From Aphanothece sacrum FPU1 (lineage in GTDB: Bacteria; Cyanobacteriota; Cyanobacteriia; Cyanobacteriales; Microcystaceae), in assembly GCF_003864295.1 (NCBI RefSeq), contig NZ_BDQK01000015.1, forward strand, positions 1 through 64,000: DNA of 64,000 nucleotides, in the 5' to 3' direction. Shown here in pieces: positions 44,325-52,813 of the stretch; position 1 is the stretch's first letter; each line of letters starts with the position of its first letter. Below the pieces are notes generated by a model. It saw only the letters and a list, made by a program, of their open reading frames with translations. It made no database searches and was not told where the DNA came from. The position numbers and the translations under genes are program-made.

Positions 44325-44803
44325 AGATACCGTACCTCATTCCTAAATTAATAAGATGACAAAGCCTATAATTAAACAATAGAGAGAATTTAATAGTTGA
44401 GCAGCTACTTACTCTATTTGTGCTATAAACTTAGTTTACGTTAATAATCTAACTGACATGATTTTATTTTAGATTTTCTTTAGACAGTTACATTACCTTA
44501 CATTATCTAGGATATAAAAATTGTGTAAGTCAGAATAAATCCCTACCTTTTACTTAATTTTTCCAAGATTAAAGACTTTACATACCTTGCCTAAAATCTA
44601 TCCTAAATCATTACATAGCTATGATTTTCAAGGGAATTAATCCTTATAATTTTCAGGGAAAACTCAAGAGACGGATAAAATTACTTACCTTATCCTTAAC
44701 TTTTTAAAGCTGACATGAGAGCAGGAAAGAGCTTTAATTAAGAAATGAATCTATGAGATTAGATCATGCTTCAGAATATCATTTAATAATTTGACCTGAA
44801 ACT
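44325..44803. promoter_or_regulatory. Divergent control region of the R-body locus
   Basis: AT-rich 480-base region between the STAND-like gene and the sigma-factor gene. It contains repeats of TTACATTACCTTACATTATC near 44490-44510 and no ORF. Both genes must be controlled from here; no operator could be assigned. Confidence 0.45.
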
Positions 44804-45610
44804 ATGACATTACAACTGTTTCATGTTGATCAGGAAACTCTTCGGCAACAAATCCTACTAGATCGAATCTATCAAGGTGATCAATCTGCTTTTTGGGAGT
44901 TATGGAATAAACATAAAGACTATCTTTATGCTTATTGTTTAAGACAGATGAAACATAATACAGCAGATGCTCAAGATGTTCTTAGTATTTCCCTGTTAAA
45001 AGCTTGGGAAAAACTGCCAAAATATGCTTCACATATTACAAACATAAAAGGTTGGCTAATTCGCCTAATTCACAACATTTGTATAGATCTATATCGACAA
45101 AAAAATCGTAAATTTAGCACGCTTGAAAATGGAAAATTAATTGCAATAATTGATAGTAATTTTCTAGGATATATTTTTGATTCTCCTGATATAATTATGA
45201 TGCGTGAAGAGCTTATGATTGTTATTCATCAAGGCATTGATAGTTTGCCAAATAATCTTAAATTACCTTTTATTTTAAGATTTATAGAAGATAAATCCTA
45301 TGAACAAATTTCGCAAGAAATGAATATTACACAACCGAATGTACGCAAGAGAATACAACAAGCAAGAGCCATCTTAAAAAAGAATCTCAACCCATATGTT
45401 ATGGGAGGTAATTATTTAGACTGTTTTGCCAAACCAGAAAGTAATCTTCCTTCTTTTAATGATTTAAATAGGGATCATTTTATCTCTGTAACAGATCATT
45501 CTCCCTTAATCATAAAAGAAGATCTCGAAGAACTTTTTTATTGTCTATATGCAGCCCATTTAGAGATATCACCATCTCCATTGCGTCGGGAAGAACTCAC
45601 TTATGTTTAA
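44804..45610 (+). CDS. Sigma-70 family (ECF-like) RNA polymerase sigma factor
   Basis: 268 residues. Region 2 (about 30-100: FWELWNKHKDYLYAYCLRQM...IKGWLIRLIHNICIDLYRQ) and region 4 (about 140-194: LPFILRFIEDKSYEQISQEM...VRKRIQQARAIL) define an ECF-type factor. An extra C-terminal tail of about 70 residues has no clear motif. It overlaps the TPR gene by eight bases, so the two are translationally coupled. Likely a dedicated regulator of the R-body genes (inference from position). Confidence 0.9.
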   Translation: MTLQLFHVDQETLRQQILLDRIYQGDQSAFWELWNKHKDYLYAYCLRQMKHNTADAQDVLSISLLKAWEKLPKYASHITNIKGWLIRLIHNICIDLYRQKNRKFSTLENGKLIAIIDSNFLGYIFDSPDIIMMREELMIVIHQGIDSLPNNLKLPFILRFIEDKSYEQISQEMNITQPNVRKRIQQARAILKKNLNPYVMGGNYLDCFAKPESNLPSFNDLNRDHFISVTDHSPLIIKEDLEELFYCLYAAHLEISPSPLRREELTYV

Positions 45611-47129
45611 ATCAACCCTCACAAATGTTGTCTCAGTTAATTTTCCTAACCAAGCACAGATTGAAGTTCATTTAACGGTAGATTCAACCCCCAGTCAACA
45701 ACAAAAAAAACTTAAAACCTTAAGTCAATATATTCAAAAATATCCTTCTGGTTGGAAAAAGAGATTAGAATTAGCAGATTTGCTCTATGCACTGGGAGAT
45801 TGGGACAATGCCATTAAAGAATATCAAACAGTCTTAAAACGAAAACCAACATTAATAGAAGTTTGGTTAAAAATAGGTCATATTTTTCATTTAAGATGGG
45901 CAACTAAAGAAGCTATTCACTCCTATGAAAGTGCATTAGCTTTATGTTCCAACGATGCCATAAAAGAGCAAATTAAGGGATTAATTGAATCTTGTCAAGG
46001 TCGTTATCAAGCGGCTCTCAAAGTCATTCAAGTTGCTACTACATTAAACCCGGATAATGCAGCTCATTGGTTTGCATTAGGAATCACTTACCTGCGAATG
46101 GAGTCTCCTGGAGAAGCTTTACAAACATTTGAGGAGTTTTTCAAACTCAAACCTAACGATATCAAAGGATTGTATTATAGCCATGATGCACTCTTAGCTA
46201 TGGGAAAAATAGAAACTGCCCAGAAAAAATTAGCCATAGCCTTAAAATTAGCCCCTAATCATATTAATGTGTTGGAGCGAGTGATTGCCCATCGCTTGAG
46301 ACAAAGATTAGTGACAGAAAATGAGGATAAAAAAACCTGGTTACTGATTGACCAAGCATTAAAATTAGCCCCTGATGCGGTCAATATTCAAGCCTTACTT
46401 GCTTATTATTATCTATTTCGAGGAGAACCCACTAAAGGACTAACGATACTACAGAGATTGATTAAGGATCATTGGAATAATCCCGGAGGTTGGTATCATT
46501 ATGCTCATTGTTTATTTTATCTAGATAAACGTCAAGAAGCAGCTACAGCGATTCTCAAAGCGTATCAACTGTATCAAAAAGATTGGGAAATTAACCGCAC
46601 CTTGTGCGAGATGTTGCCCTTAGTGGGAAAATTAGAGCCATTAAAGCCCTTAGTTGCCGAAATTTTAGAAAATTTTCCTGAACGTTGGAGTGTTTGGGCC
46701 ACCACTGGCCGGGTATTAGTGGAACATTTTCAAGACATAGAACAAGGTAGCTATTTATCAGCCCAAGCGATTAATCTTCAACCCCAATTATCTGATGCTT
46801 GGTGTCATCATGGCCGAGTATTGACCCTTGGTGGTAAACATCGGGAGGCCATTGAAGTGCTTGAGCAAGGATGGCAATGCTTACCAGAGGGGGAAAGCTG
46901 TTTACAGTCGGTACTTTTGGCGGCACAACTGGGAGAAAATTATCGAAATCTAGGGGAAAAAGTTCATAGTCGTTGTTGGTGGGATTTGACCGCTTATCAT
47001 GCTCAAAAATTGATGAATTTTCATCCTACTTTTGGAGATTATTGGCAAAATCGGGCTGCTCAAGCTTTAGAAGATAATTATAAGATCAAATCGGTTTATT
47101 TTCCCAGTTTAAACCAATTTTTGGCTTAA
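45603..47129 (+). CDS. TPR-repeat protein of the R-body locus
   Basis: 508 residues. TPR units from about residue 45 to 460, for example WDNAIKEYQTVLKRKPTLIEVWLKIG, NAAHWFALGITYLRMESPGEAL and SDAWCHHGRVLTLGGKHREAIE. No signal peptide; cytosolic. Overlaps the sigma-factor gene by eight bases. A scaffold or an anti-sigma-like partner are both possible; no direct evidence. Confidence 0.85.
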   Translation: MFKSTLTNVVSVNFPNQAQIEVHLTVDSTPSQQQKKLKTLSQYIQKYPSGWKKRLELADLLYALGDWDNAIKEYQTVLKRKPTLIEVWLKIGHIFHLRWATKEAIHSYESALALCSNDAIKEQIKGLIESCQGRYQAALKVIQVATTLNPDNAAHWFALGITYLRMESPGEALQTFEEFFKLKPNDIKGLYYSHDALLAMGKIETAQKKLAIALKLAPNHINVLERVIAHRLRQRLVTENEDKKTWLLIDQALKLAPDAVNIQALLAYYYLFRGEPTKGLTILQRLIKDHWNNPGGWYHYAHCLFYLDKRQEAATAILKAYQLYQKDWEINRTLCEMLPLVGKLEPLKPLVAEILENFPERWSVWATTGRVLVEHFQDIEQGSYLSAQAINLQPQLSDAWCHHGRVLTLGGKHREAIEVLEQGWQCLPEGESCLQSVLLAAQLGENYRNLGEKVHSRCWWDLTAYHAQKLMNFHPTFGDYWQNRAAQALEDNYKIKSVYFPSLNQFLA

Positions 47130-47141
47130 CTCACAAAATTC

Positions 47142-47215
47142 GGTTTTACTACTATGAAGAGTTAAAGTCTATTATTTGTGATAATTTAGCATAACTTGTT
47201 CGATAGAAGCAAAAA
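47142..47215. repeat. Partial family A MITE
   Basis: The right half of the family: GAGTTAAAGTCTATTATTTG, then ATTTAGCATAACTTGTTCGA, ending ATAGAAG. It lies in the gap between the TPR and methyltransferase genes. Confidence 0.7.
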
Positions 47216-47286
47216 ATTCACAAAACCACCTTGAGAAACGTTTTAAAGTTGTGAAGCTAGGTAATGATTAATCGGAGACAAAAATA

Positions 47287-48306
47287 ATGCTCATAAATAG
47301 GGTGAAAACTCAACCTAAACCAGAATTCTATCAAAGTTTTTCTCAATCAGAAGTACAGGATATTATTCAGGGTTTATTGGAGTATAAAGAAATTCCTTTT
47401 AAGTATTTTTATAAAGACCAAATGACAACAGTTTGGGATCAGTCTGTTAAAAACGCTCAATTAGCTGCTAACAGTACAACCCAAAGTGATATGGCTTTTC
47501 TGGACAATAATTTTAATATTATTGAGCAGAAAAAATCAGAATTTGAGCGAGTCAATGTTATTGATATTGGGCCCGGTAATTCTTATCCTGTAAAACATTT
47601 TCTTAACCGACTTGATAAACTAGACTGGTTAAATTGTTATGCTGCTATTGATCTGAGTCAAGATATGTTGAATTTGTCGCAAAAAAATATCAACTCTTGG
47701 TTTCCTCAAGTAGAATTTAAGAGGTATATTTTAGATTTTGAACGGCAAAATTTTCAAAAGATTGCCCTTGAAAATAAAACTAACTCCGCAGGATTGAAAA
47801 TTATTAATATTTTGCTTTATTTAGGGGAAACTATTGGCAATCATAGAGATAGATTAAATGTCCTTAATAATTTCCAGAAAAGTTTGGGGAATGAGGATAT
47901 TTTAATGTTGAGCTATTCTTTAAGATTGCCTAATTTATTTCCTCACTTTGACTATCAAAAGCATATTTCACACAATGCATACAAATATTTGATTGATTTA
48001 TTAAGAATTAATCCTCATGATTGTGAATTCATTGGAGGATTTAATGAGGATAATTACAATTATTTTAGCAGTATTGTTTTTCATGAGAATTATCTTATAG
48101 AGTTTGATCTGCAAAAAGAAATTAAACCAGTTTGTTTAAATAAAGGAGATGAAATTGAGATTTATAGACATTTTAAATATCCTTTAGGGGATAATTTTGA
48201 AGTGACTAGCTTTTTGCAAGAAATGGAACAAGCTAGTTTACAAGTTAATCTTTGCAATATCGATATTCTCAATCTTCGTGCCTTAGCTATTTGCCAGAAA
48301 AAATAG
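47287..48306 (+). CDS. EgtD-like (histidine-specific methyltransferase fold) SAM methyltransferase
   Basis: 339 residues. The N-terminal SQSEVQDIIQGLLEYKEIPFKYFY resembles the start of EgtD/Methyltransf_33 proteins. The SAM site is VIDIGPGNSYPVKHFL (Asp93-x-Gly-x-Gly) with an acidic LDKLDWLNCYAAIDLSQDML ribose loop. EgtD trimethylates histidine for ergothioneine; no egtB/C is nearby and the sequence is divergent, so a modified substrate is likely. Placed between regulatory and effector-like genes of the R-body locus. Confidence 0.78.
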   Translation: MLINRVKTQPKPEFYQSFSQSEVQDIIQGLLEYKEIPFKYFYKDQMTTVWDQSVKNAQLAANSTTQSDMAFLDNNFNIIEQKKSEFERVNVIDIGPGNSYPVKHFLNRLDKLDWLNCYAAIDLSQDMLNLSQKNINSWFPQVEFKRYILDFERQNFQKIALENKTNSAGLKIINILLYLGETIGNHRDRLNVLNNFQKSLGNEDILMLSYSLRLPNLFPHFDYQKHISHNAYKYLIDLLRINPHDCEFIGGFNEDNYNYFSSIVFHENYLIEFDLQKEIKPVCLNKGDEIEIYRHFKYPLGDNFEVTSFLQEMEQASLQVNLCNIDILNLRALAICQKK

Positions 48307-48357
48307 TTAATCATTTCTACTAAGTAAAAATAATCACCATCAAACAACGAGGACAAT

Positions 48358-49047
48358 ATGTATTTAGGGGATAACTTGACCGATTTATTAATTGAGACAA
48401 TTATTGAAAAATATAAGGAACATGAAGCAGAACTAGGCCCTTATTCTATTCCAACGAAAGAAACAATTCAAATCATGAATGGGATTTTAGATGTTGTTCA
48501 TAGCGTCGATCTGGTTATGAGCGAAGATCTACAAGAAGGACATATTTCTGTGACAGTTTTACACGCTAAAACTTCTCGTTCTGATAATACATTTGCTGTA
48601 GGATTTTCTGGCGGCAAAAAATCTCAAAATAACTTCCATAAAATCCATAAAAAAATCTTGGACAGAGGAGATACTCCTAACTTTATTTATACTCCTGGTT
48701 TAGGTATTTTAAAGATTGTCAATAAAACCGATTTTACCCCAGATCAACTGATTAGAGATGGTCAAGAAAAAGGAGACTTAGCCATCTATTTTCAATACGA
48801 AATGGTTGGGGGAGTTGACTGGCCTTGTGGCGAACCTAAAGCCTTGAGAATTCTTAATGCTATTGGTGGGGGAGAATTATTAGGATATGCTTCTTGTTGG
48901 ATAGCTCATTCTCATCTAGCAACTCCTCATAGAATGAATGTTTCTTTCATTGATTCGAGATTATCATTTATGCTTCCTTGTGAACTGTGCAAAAAACATT
49001 TTGACCAGATTAAAGGGACTGTAAAAGTTGCCAAAACTGAAAGTTAA
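48358..49047 (+). CDS. Deaminase-fold protein (candidate effector) in the R-body locus
   Basis: 229 residues. The zinc/catalytic pattern of the cytidine-deaminase superfamily is complete: WPCGEPKAL (Cys157-x-Glu159) and LPCELCKKHF (Pro207-Cys208-x-x-Cys211). The CxEPKA form is typical of bacterial toxin deaminases such as the YwqJ type. The N-terminal half (1-145) is unlike known deaminases. No signal peptide. Between the methyltransferase (52 bases upstream) and the coiled-coil gene, so probably one operon. Toxin activity is inferred from the motif and the linkage to Reb genes; no immunity gene was recognised. Confidence 0.75.
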   Translation: MYLGDNLTDLLIETIIEKYKEHEAELGPYSIPTKETIQIMNGILDVVHSVDLVMSEDLQEGHISVTVLHAKTSRSDNTFAVGFSGGKKSQNNFHKIHKKILDRGDTPNFIYTPGLGILKIVNKTDFTPDQLIRDGQEKGDLAIYFQYEMVGGVDWPCGEPKALRILNAIGGGELLGYASCWIAHSHLATPHRMNVSFIDSRLSFMLPCELCKKHFDQIKGTVKVAKTES

Positions 49048-49076
49048 AATTTTGTATTATTAAGGAGAATTAAATC

Positions 49077-49523
49077 ATGAATGTCGGAGAAAATGCAGTT
49101 AATCAAGCAGCGATCGCTAGAGAACAAGTTAATCAACAAATTAAAAATCATCGGGAACTCATTGCAGCCGCCCGCAAACAAGTACAAGAATTAGTAAATA
49201 TGCAGGTAACGGTGGCTAAAGAAGAACATCGTAAACTAGCCGAAGAAGCCGCTAGAGAGGCGGAACGGGCAAGAATTGCTGCACAAGAACAAACTGGCAA
49301 TACTTCCCCAGATTCTCAAAATCAGTTAGTACAGTTAATCAAACTGTTGTCTAAAGGGACAAGAGTCAATGAAGAAGAAGTTGCCCAACAAACCATAGAA
49401 GTGACGGAAGCAGCGAGTCGAGTTTTAGACAAAGTGGCTCAGGTTTTTAATACACCATCTCAAGAGTCTAACTCGATGGAAAATTCTTTAGAACCGCCGC
49501 CGCCTTCATCCCAATATCACTAA
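49077..49523 (+). CDS. Small coiled-coil protein of the R-body locus
   Basis: 148 residues. Ala/Glu/Gln-rich helix (about 5-85: RKLAEEAAREAERARIAAQE) with a second amphipathic helix (about 85-130). Good ribosome-binding site AAGGAG nine bases upstream. It follows the deaminase gene by 29 bases and its 3' end overlaps the convergent Reb-like gene by 56 bases. The role may be structural, like the small accessory subunits of R-bodies; unproven. Confidence 0.65.
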   Translation: MNVGENAVNQAAIAREQVNQQIKNHRELIAAARKQVQELVNMQVTVAKEEHRKLAEEAAREAERARIAAQEQTGNTSPDSQNQLVQLIKLLSKGTRVNEEEVAQQTIEVTEAASRVLDKVAQVFNTPSQESNSMENSLEPPPPSSQYH

Positions 49524-49803
49524 AGTTCTGGGCCGCCATCGTCACCGTTTTCCCCGCCTGTTGAATCACGGGTGTATAAATAGGTAAATTAGCTGGAGGG
49601 TTAGATACAATTTTTTCTGTGGCCACGGCGATCGCCGCCGATGAAACGATCAAGGCATTTTCTAAGTAGTTAGTGGCATCCTGTACGGCAATGGCCATGG
49701 ACTGTGCTACTGATTGGTACGCTTTTCCTGCTCCTTGAGTCTTAACGACTTGAGGATTGAGCAGTTGAGCGTTAATTTGACTGACATCACTGAGATTACT
49801 CAT
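49468..49803 (-). CDS. Reb-like protein, divergent subfamily (GAGKAYQSVAQSMA)
   Basis: 111 residues from ATG 49803; other in-frame starts at 49821 and 49824. The core is VVKTQGAGKAYQSVAQSMAIAVQDATNYLENA, with IxNAQLL near the start. Parallels to RebB are the YQSxAQSMA..VQDA helix and the Ala-rich end. A sister is at 50946. These probably form the second, less conserved component of the R-body. Convergent with the coiled-coil gene. Confidence 0.62.
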   Translation of the reverse strand: MSNLSDVSQINAQLLNPQVVKTQGAGKAYQSVAQSMAIAVQDATNYLENALIVSSAAIAVATEKIVSNPPANLPIYTPVIQQAGKTVTMAAQNFSDIGMKAAAVLKNFPSS

Positions 49804-49853
49804 AAAAGTTAGTTGCTCCATCAACCTGACTGACTTGTTAAAACTGTAGCTGC

Positions 49854-50081
49854 TTATTTGCCAATTAACTGCATAATTTTTGTAGCAGCCGCAGAAGCGA
49901 TCGCGCTATTCACCTTCTGCATATTAGTTTGGCCGTCTGAAGCATTTTCCATCACCAAACTTAGAGAATGAGACATCGTTTGATAAACTATCCCCATTGC
50001 ATAGGCGGGTACTTCAGCGAGTACCTTAACATTAGTTGTGGCAACCGCGTCTGTAATCTGGGGGTTGACAATATCTGCCAT
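49854..50081 (-). CDS. RebB-family R-body protein
   Basis: 75 residues with the 'killing trait' signature: PQITDAVATTNVKVLAE, PAYAMGIVYQTMSHSLSL and VMENA. R-bodies are coiled protein ribbons that unroll on a trigger (pH drop in Caedibacter). Most similar in form to the 52451 product. Confidence 0.88.
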   Translation of the reverse strand: MADIVNPQITDAVATTNVKVLAEVPAYAMGIVYQTMSHSLSLVMENASDGQTNMQKVNSAIASAAATKIMQLIGK

Positions 50082-50246
50082 CGGTTACTCCCTTGTTTGT
50101 CTAATTATTGTTAATCCCAATATAGTCATATTAACGCGCATCCCATCTTAGGGACAAAAATGAGTAGGTTTAGACAAGATTGAGTAGAAATCTTGTGTCA
50201 GTATCTAACCCTAAACCATTATCAAAACAGATCAATTTGATCCCGA

Positions 50247-50540
50247 TTATTTAGCATTCTGAGATTCTTTGGATAATTCCATCACTTGTTTGAGTTGATC
50301 GATTGTCTTTTGGAAAGTGTCACTCACTGCAGACGATGAACTTGTCACCGCATAAAGTTGTTCTATCCCCAGAGTAGTGACTGCTTGGTGGAGAATATTG
50401 CCCTGTTGTTGAGCAAGAACCGCATTTTGAACCGCTAAACCCAAAGATGATGATATCATCTGCTCAAGACTACTGAGGGCTGTAGCAGGTGCATTTCCAA
50501 TAGGATCATTGTTGGTGTGTGAGGATGGGGATTGAGTCAT
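50247..50540 (-). CDS. RebB-like R-body protein lacking the N-terminal ITDAV motif
   Basis: 97 residues. APATALSSLEQMISSSLGLAVQNAVLAQQQGNIL matches the second half of the Reb core (QNAVxAQQQxNIxHQA). The QITDAVTQxNVKVL block is replaced by an Asn/Ser-rich start. C-terminal helix polar. Confidence 0.75.
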   Translation of the reverse strand: MTQSPSSHTNNDPIGNAPATALSSLEQMISSSLGLAVQNAVLAQQQGNILHQAVTTLGIEQLYAVTSSSSAVSDTFQKTIDQLKQVMELSKESQNAK

Positions 50541-50945
50541 AATTAAGCTCCGACAGTATCAGGTAATCTGATTTTAGTACATTTACATCCAATATAAAGC
50601 ATACAGCTTGAATCAGATTACACTAATGCCCATCCCCCAGATATAGAGTTATATCTTTCAGTCAAATATATTAATTTAATTAAAAAAAAATCTGAATTAT
50701 AAACACTTGTGGAACAGGCATCTTGCCTGTCAGTAATTATATGAAATTCATTAACTAAAACACCATATATAGTGTGCTACCCTCAGCCTGTTTGTATGGT
50801 GGACTGAGGGAGACACAAAATAGTTGAAACAAAAGCCAGGGGTCTTTTCCGGCGACATGACCAAGAAAAGAAGACCAAGAAAGACTGTTCACATTTTTTT
50901 CACATTCCTTTCAAGAATTTTAACAGATCTGTTGGGCAGTAGTCA
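50541..50945. other. Gap of 405 bases between Reb genes
   Basis: AT-rich. A small palindrome GACAGGCAAGATGCC (complement near 50715-50730) is the only structure seen. No gene. Confidence 0.5.
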
Positions 50946-51284
50946 TCAATCAGAACCAGAAGGAAAGTCTTCAAGCACTTGACCCGCATCCGTACCAATC
51001 TTCTGAAAGGTTGTTGCCGCCTTATTAACCGTATCTTGCGCCTTGTTAATAATTTCGATATATTGCCCTAGTTCTTCAGGATTAGCAATCATCATCTCTG
51101 TGGCCACAGCGACGGCGGTACTAGCGATTGTGCTAATATTGCGAAGATAGTCAGTGGCATCTTGAACCGCTAGGGCCATGGATTGAGCCACTGATTGATA
51201 AGCCTTTCCTGCCCCCTCCGTTTTGACCACACTCGGAGAAAGGTTATTGATTTGGATGATATCACCCTTAATCGGATCACTCAT
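50946..51284 (-). CDS. Reb-like protein, divergent subfamily (GAGKAYQSVAQSMA)
   Basis: 112 residues. PSVVKTEGAGKAYQSVAQSM and LAVQDATDYLRNI are shared with the 49468 product, and the end is also alike (VNKAATTFQKIGTDAGQVLE). With 49468 it flanks two classic Reb genes. Confidence 0.65.
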   Translation of the reverse strand: MSDPIKGDIIQINNLSPSVVKTEGAGKAYQSVAQSMALAVQDATDYLRNISTIASTAVAVATEMMIANPEELGQYIEIINKAQDTVNKAATTFQKIGTDAGQVLEDFPSGSD

Positions 51285-51335
51285 AATAATCTAAAAACTC
51301 CTTGTTGTACATTACCCTCACTCAATCCACATAAA

Positions 51336-52151
51336 TTAACCATTTTGACTTTCAAGAGCTTGTACTTGTTGTAAATAGGACTTAACCTGATCTCTAGCCT
51401 TTTCAGCCTTTGCTCGCTCCTCTCTTAGCTGTTGAAGATAGTTAGTTATTTCCTCCATATCCTCACTATCAAAGACTTTCGCGTACAAAACGTCTGCCTT
51501 TTCTGACGCTTTTGAGGCTTGTTTCGATTCTGCTGCGGCTTTATGGGAATGCATACTAGCGGCTTTAGCTTTGTTGATAGACACACCACCATCATCAGAA
51601 GTAGCATTATTCAGATGATTTTCGGCTATTTCTTGAGCCTGAGCGTAATCAGCCGATGCCTGTGTAGCCGCTTCTGCTGCTTTCAAAGCATCATTAGCCG
51701 CTTGTCGAATCATGGCCCTTTTTTCATTGGCAGGAATAGTATCATCTTGTGCATCAGTGGGCTTTGTTAGAAAGCTAGTTCCAGGGACTAGACTTCCTGT
51801 TTTGCCTCCTCCTGATGTGCCTCCTCCTGATGTGCCTCCTCCTGATGTGCCTCCTCCTGATGTGCCTCCTCCTGGTAACTGCCCTTGCCCTGAAGATGGT
51901 AATAGCATCGGAGCCGCCTTTTGACTTGGTAAAGTCATAATACGCTGACAAGCGGTAGCGACTACAGCAGAATTGATTTGCTGCATCCCACCCTGGGCTA
52001 ATACAGAATTTTGCATGAGTAAACTCATGGAATGGGCCATGGATTGATAGACCATGGCCATAGATTGAGCCGGAGCTTCACCCACCACACTAACATTAGT
52101 TTGGGTGACGGCATCGGTAATCTGGCTATTGACGGTTGCTGTCTCTGTCAT
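51336..52151 (-). CDS. RebB domain fused through a GGGTS-repeat linker to a coiled coil
   Basis: 271 residues, more than twice the usual length. Residues 1-75 are a RebB domain (QITDAVTQTNVSVVGEAPAQ, MVYQSMAHSMSLLMQNSVLA). Residues 94-113 are four or five GGGTS/GGGKT units. The Ala/Lys/Glu-rich tail (about 140-270) is a long helix or coiled coil (KAASMHSHKAAAESKQASKA, LREERAKAEKARDQVKS). It could tether a cargo or membrane to the ribbon (inference). Confidence 0.8.
   Translation of the reverse strand: MTETATVNSQITDAVTQTNVSVVGEAPAQSMAMVYQSMAHSMSLLMQNSVLAQGGMQQINSAVVATACQRIMTLPSQKAAPMLLPSSGQGQLPGGGTSGGGTSGGGTSGGGTSGGGKTGSLVPGTSFLTKPTDAQDDTIPANEKRAMIRQAANDALKAAEAATQASADYAQAQEIAENHLNNATSDDGGVSINKAKAASMHSHKAAAESKQASKASEKADVLYAKVFDSEDMEEITNYLQQLREERAKAEKARDQVKSYLQQVQALESQNG
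51804..51873. repeat. 15-base tandem repeats encoding the GGGTS linker
   Basis: Repeats of CCTCCTGATGTGCCT (reverse complement codes the GGTSG period) in the fusion gene, in frame. Linker length could vary by slippage in five-residue steps. Confidence 0.93.
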
Positions 52152-52450
52152 GACTCTTTCCTTTGATATTGAATGCCAGACAAGATTTTGAGTGACTTGC
52201 AGGCTACTACCTACAGAAGATAGACAAGGTTAAACAAAGACATCCTGTTAGATCAAACATTCTCTTTAAACTCAATGGTACTATGAGTGAGTTATTTTCG
52301 TCGGGTGGCACTCAATCAAATATTGGCACTACTAAAAGTGATGAATAAACTGTCATTCACCGACTTAACTACTTTCAAGTTATCAATGGACGCTCCCGAA
52401 AAGAGTTTCGAGATTATTAGGCGAAAAGATTGACCAGAAACCAATTTTGC
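52152..52450. other. Gap upstream of the fusion gene
   Basis: About 300 bases with no ORF or clear repeat; its length suggests that the fusion gene has its own promoter. Confidence 0.4.
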
Positions 52451-52681
52451 TCAAGTTTTGTCGGTTAAAGACAAAATTTTCTGGCAAGCCGTAGAAATAA
52501 TGGCGGCATTTAGCTGTTGCATCCCCGTTTGAGCAGTAACAGCATTCTGCATCGACAGACTCAAAGAATGAGCCATTGTCTGATATACCATACCCATTGA
52601 TTGGGCCGGAGCCTCACCCAGTACCTTGACATTGGTTTGAGTAATCGCATCAGTAATCTGAGCGTTAACCAGATCTGCCAT
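52451..52681 (-). CDS. RebB-family R-body protein
   Basis: 76 residues. AQITDAITQTNVKVLGEAPA, GMVYQTMAHSLSLSMQNAVT is the canonical Reb core, almost the same as the Reb domain of the 51336 fusion. Ends IISTACQKILSLTDKT. Confidence 0.9.
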   Translation of the reverse strand: MADLVNAQITDAITQTNVKVLGEAPAQSMGMVYQTMAHSLSLSMQNAVTAQTGMQQLNAAIISTACQKILSLTDKT

Positions 52682-52813
52682 GATAAATTCCTTGATTTTA
52701 GAGTGCTTTTAACTCTTCTATTGTGCTATCAGACGAAGTTTTTGTCTATGATCAGGATGGCTCAATAAACCTCATAATTTAATTTAATTGACTTTATGAA
52801 CGAATTAAGGAGA

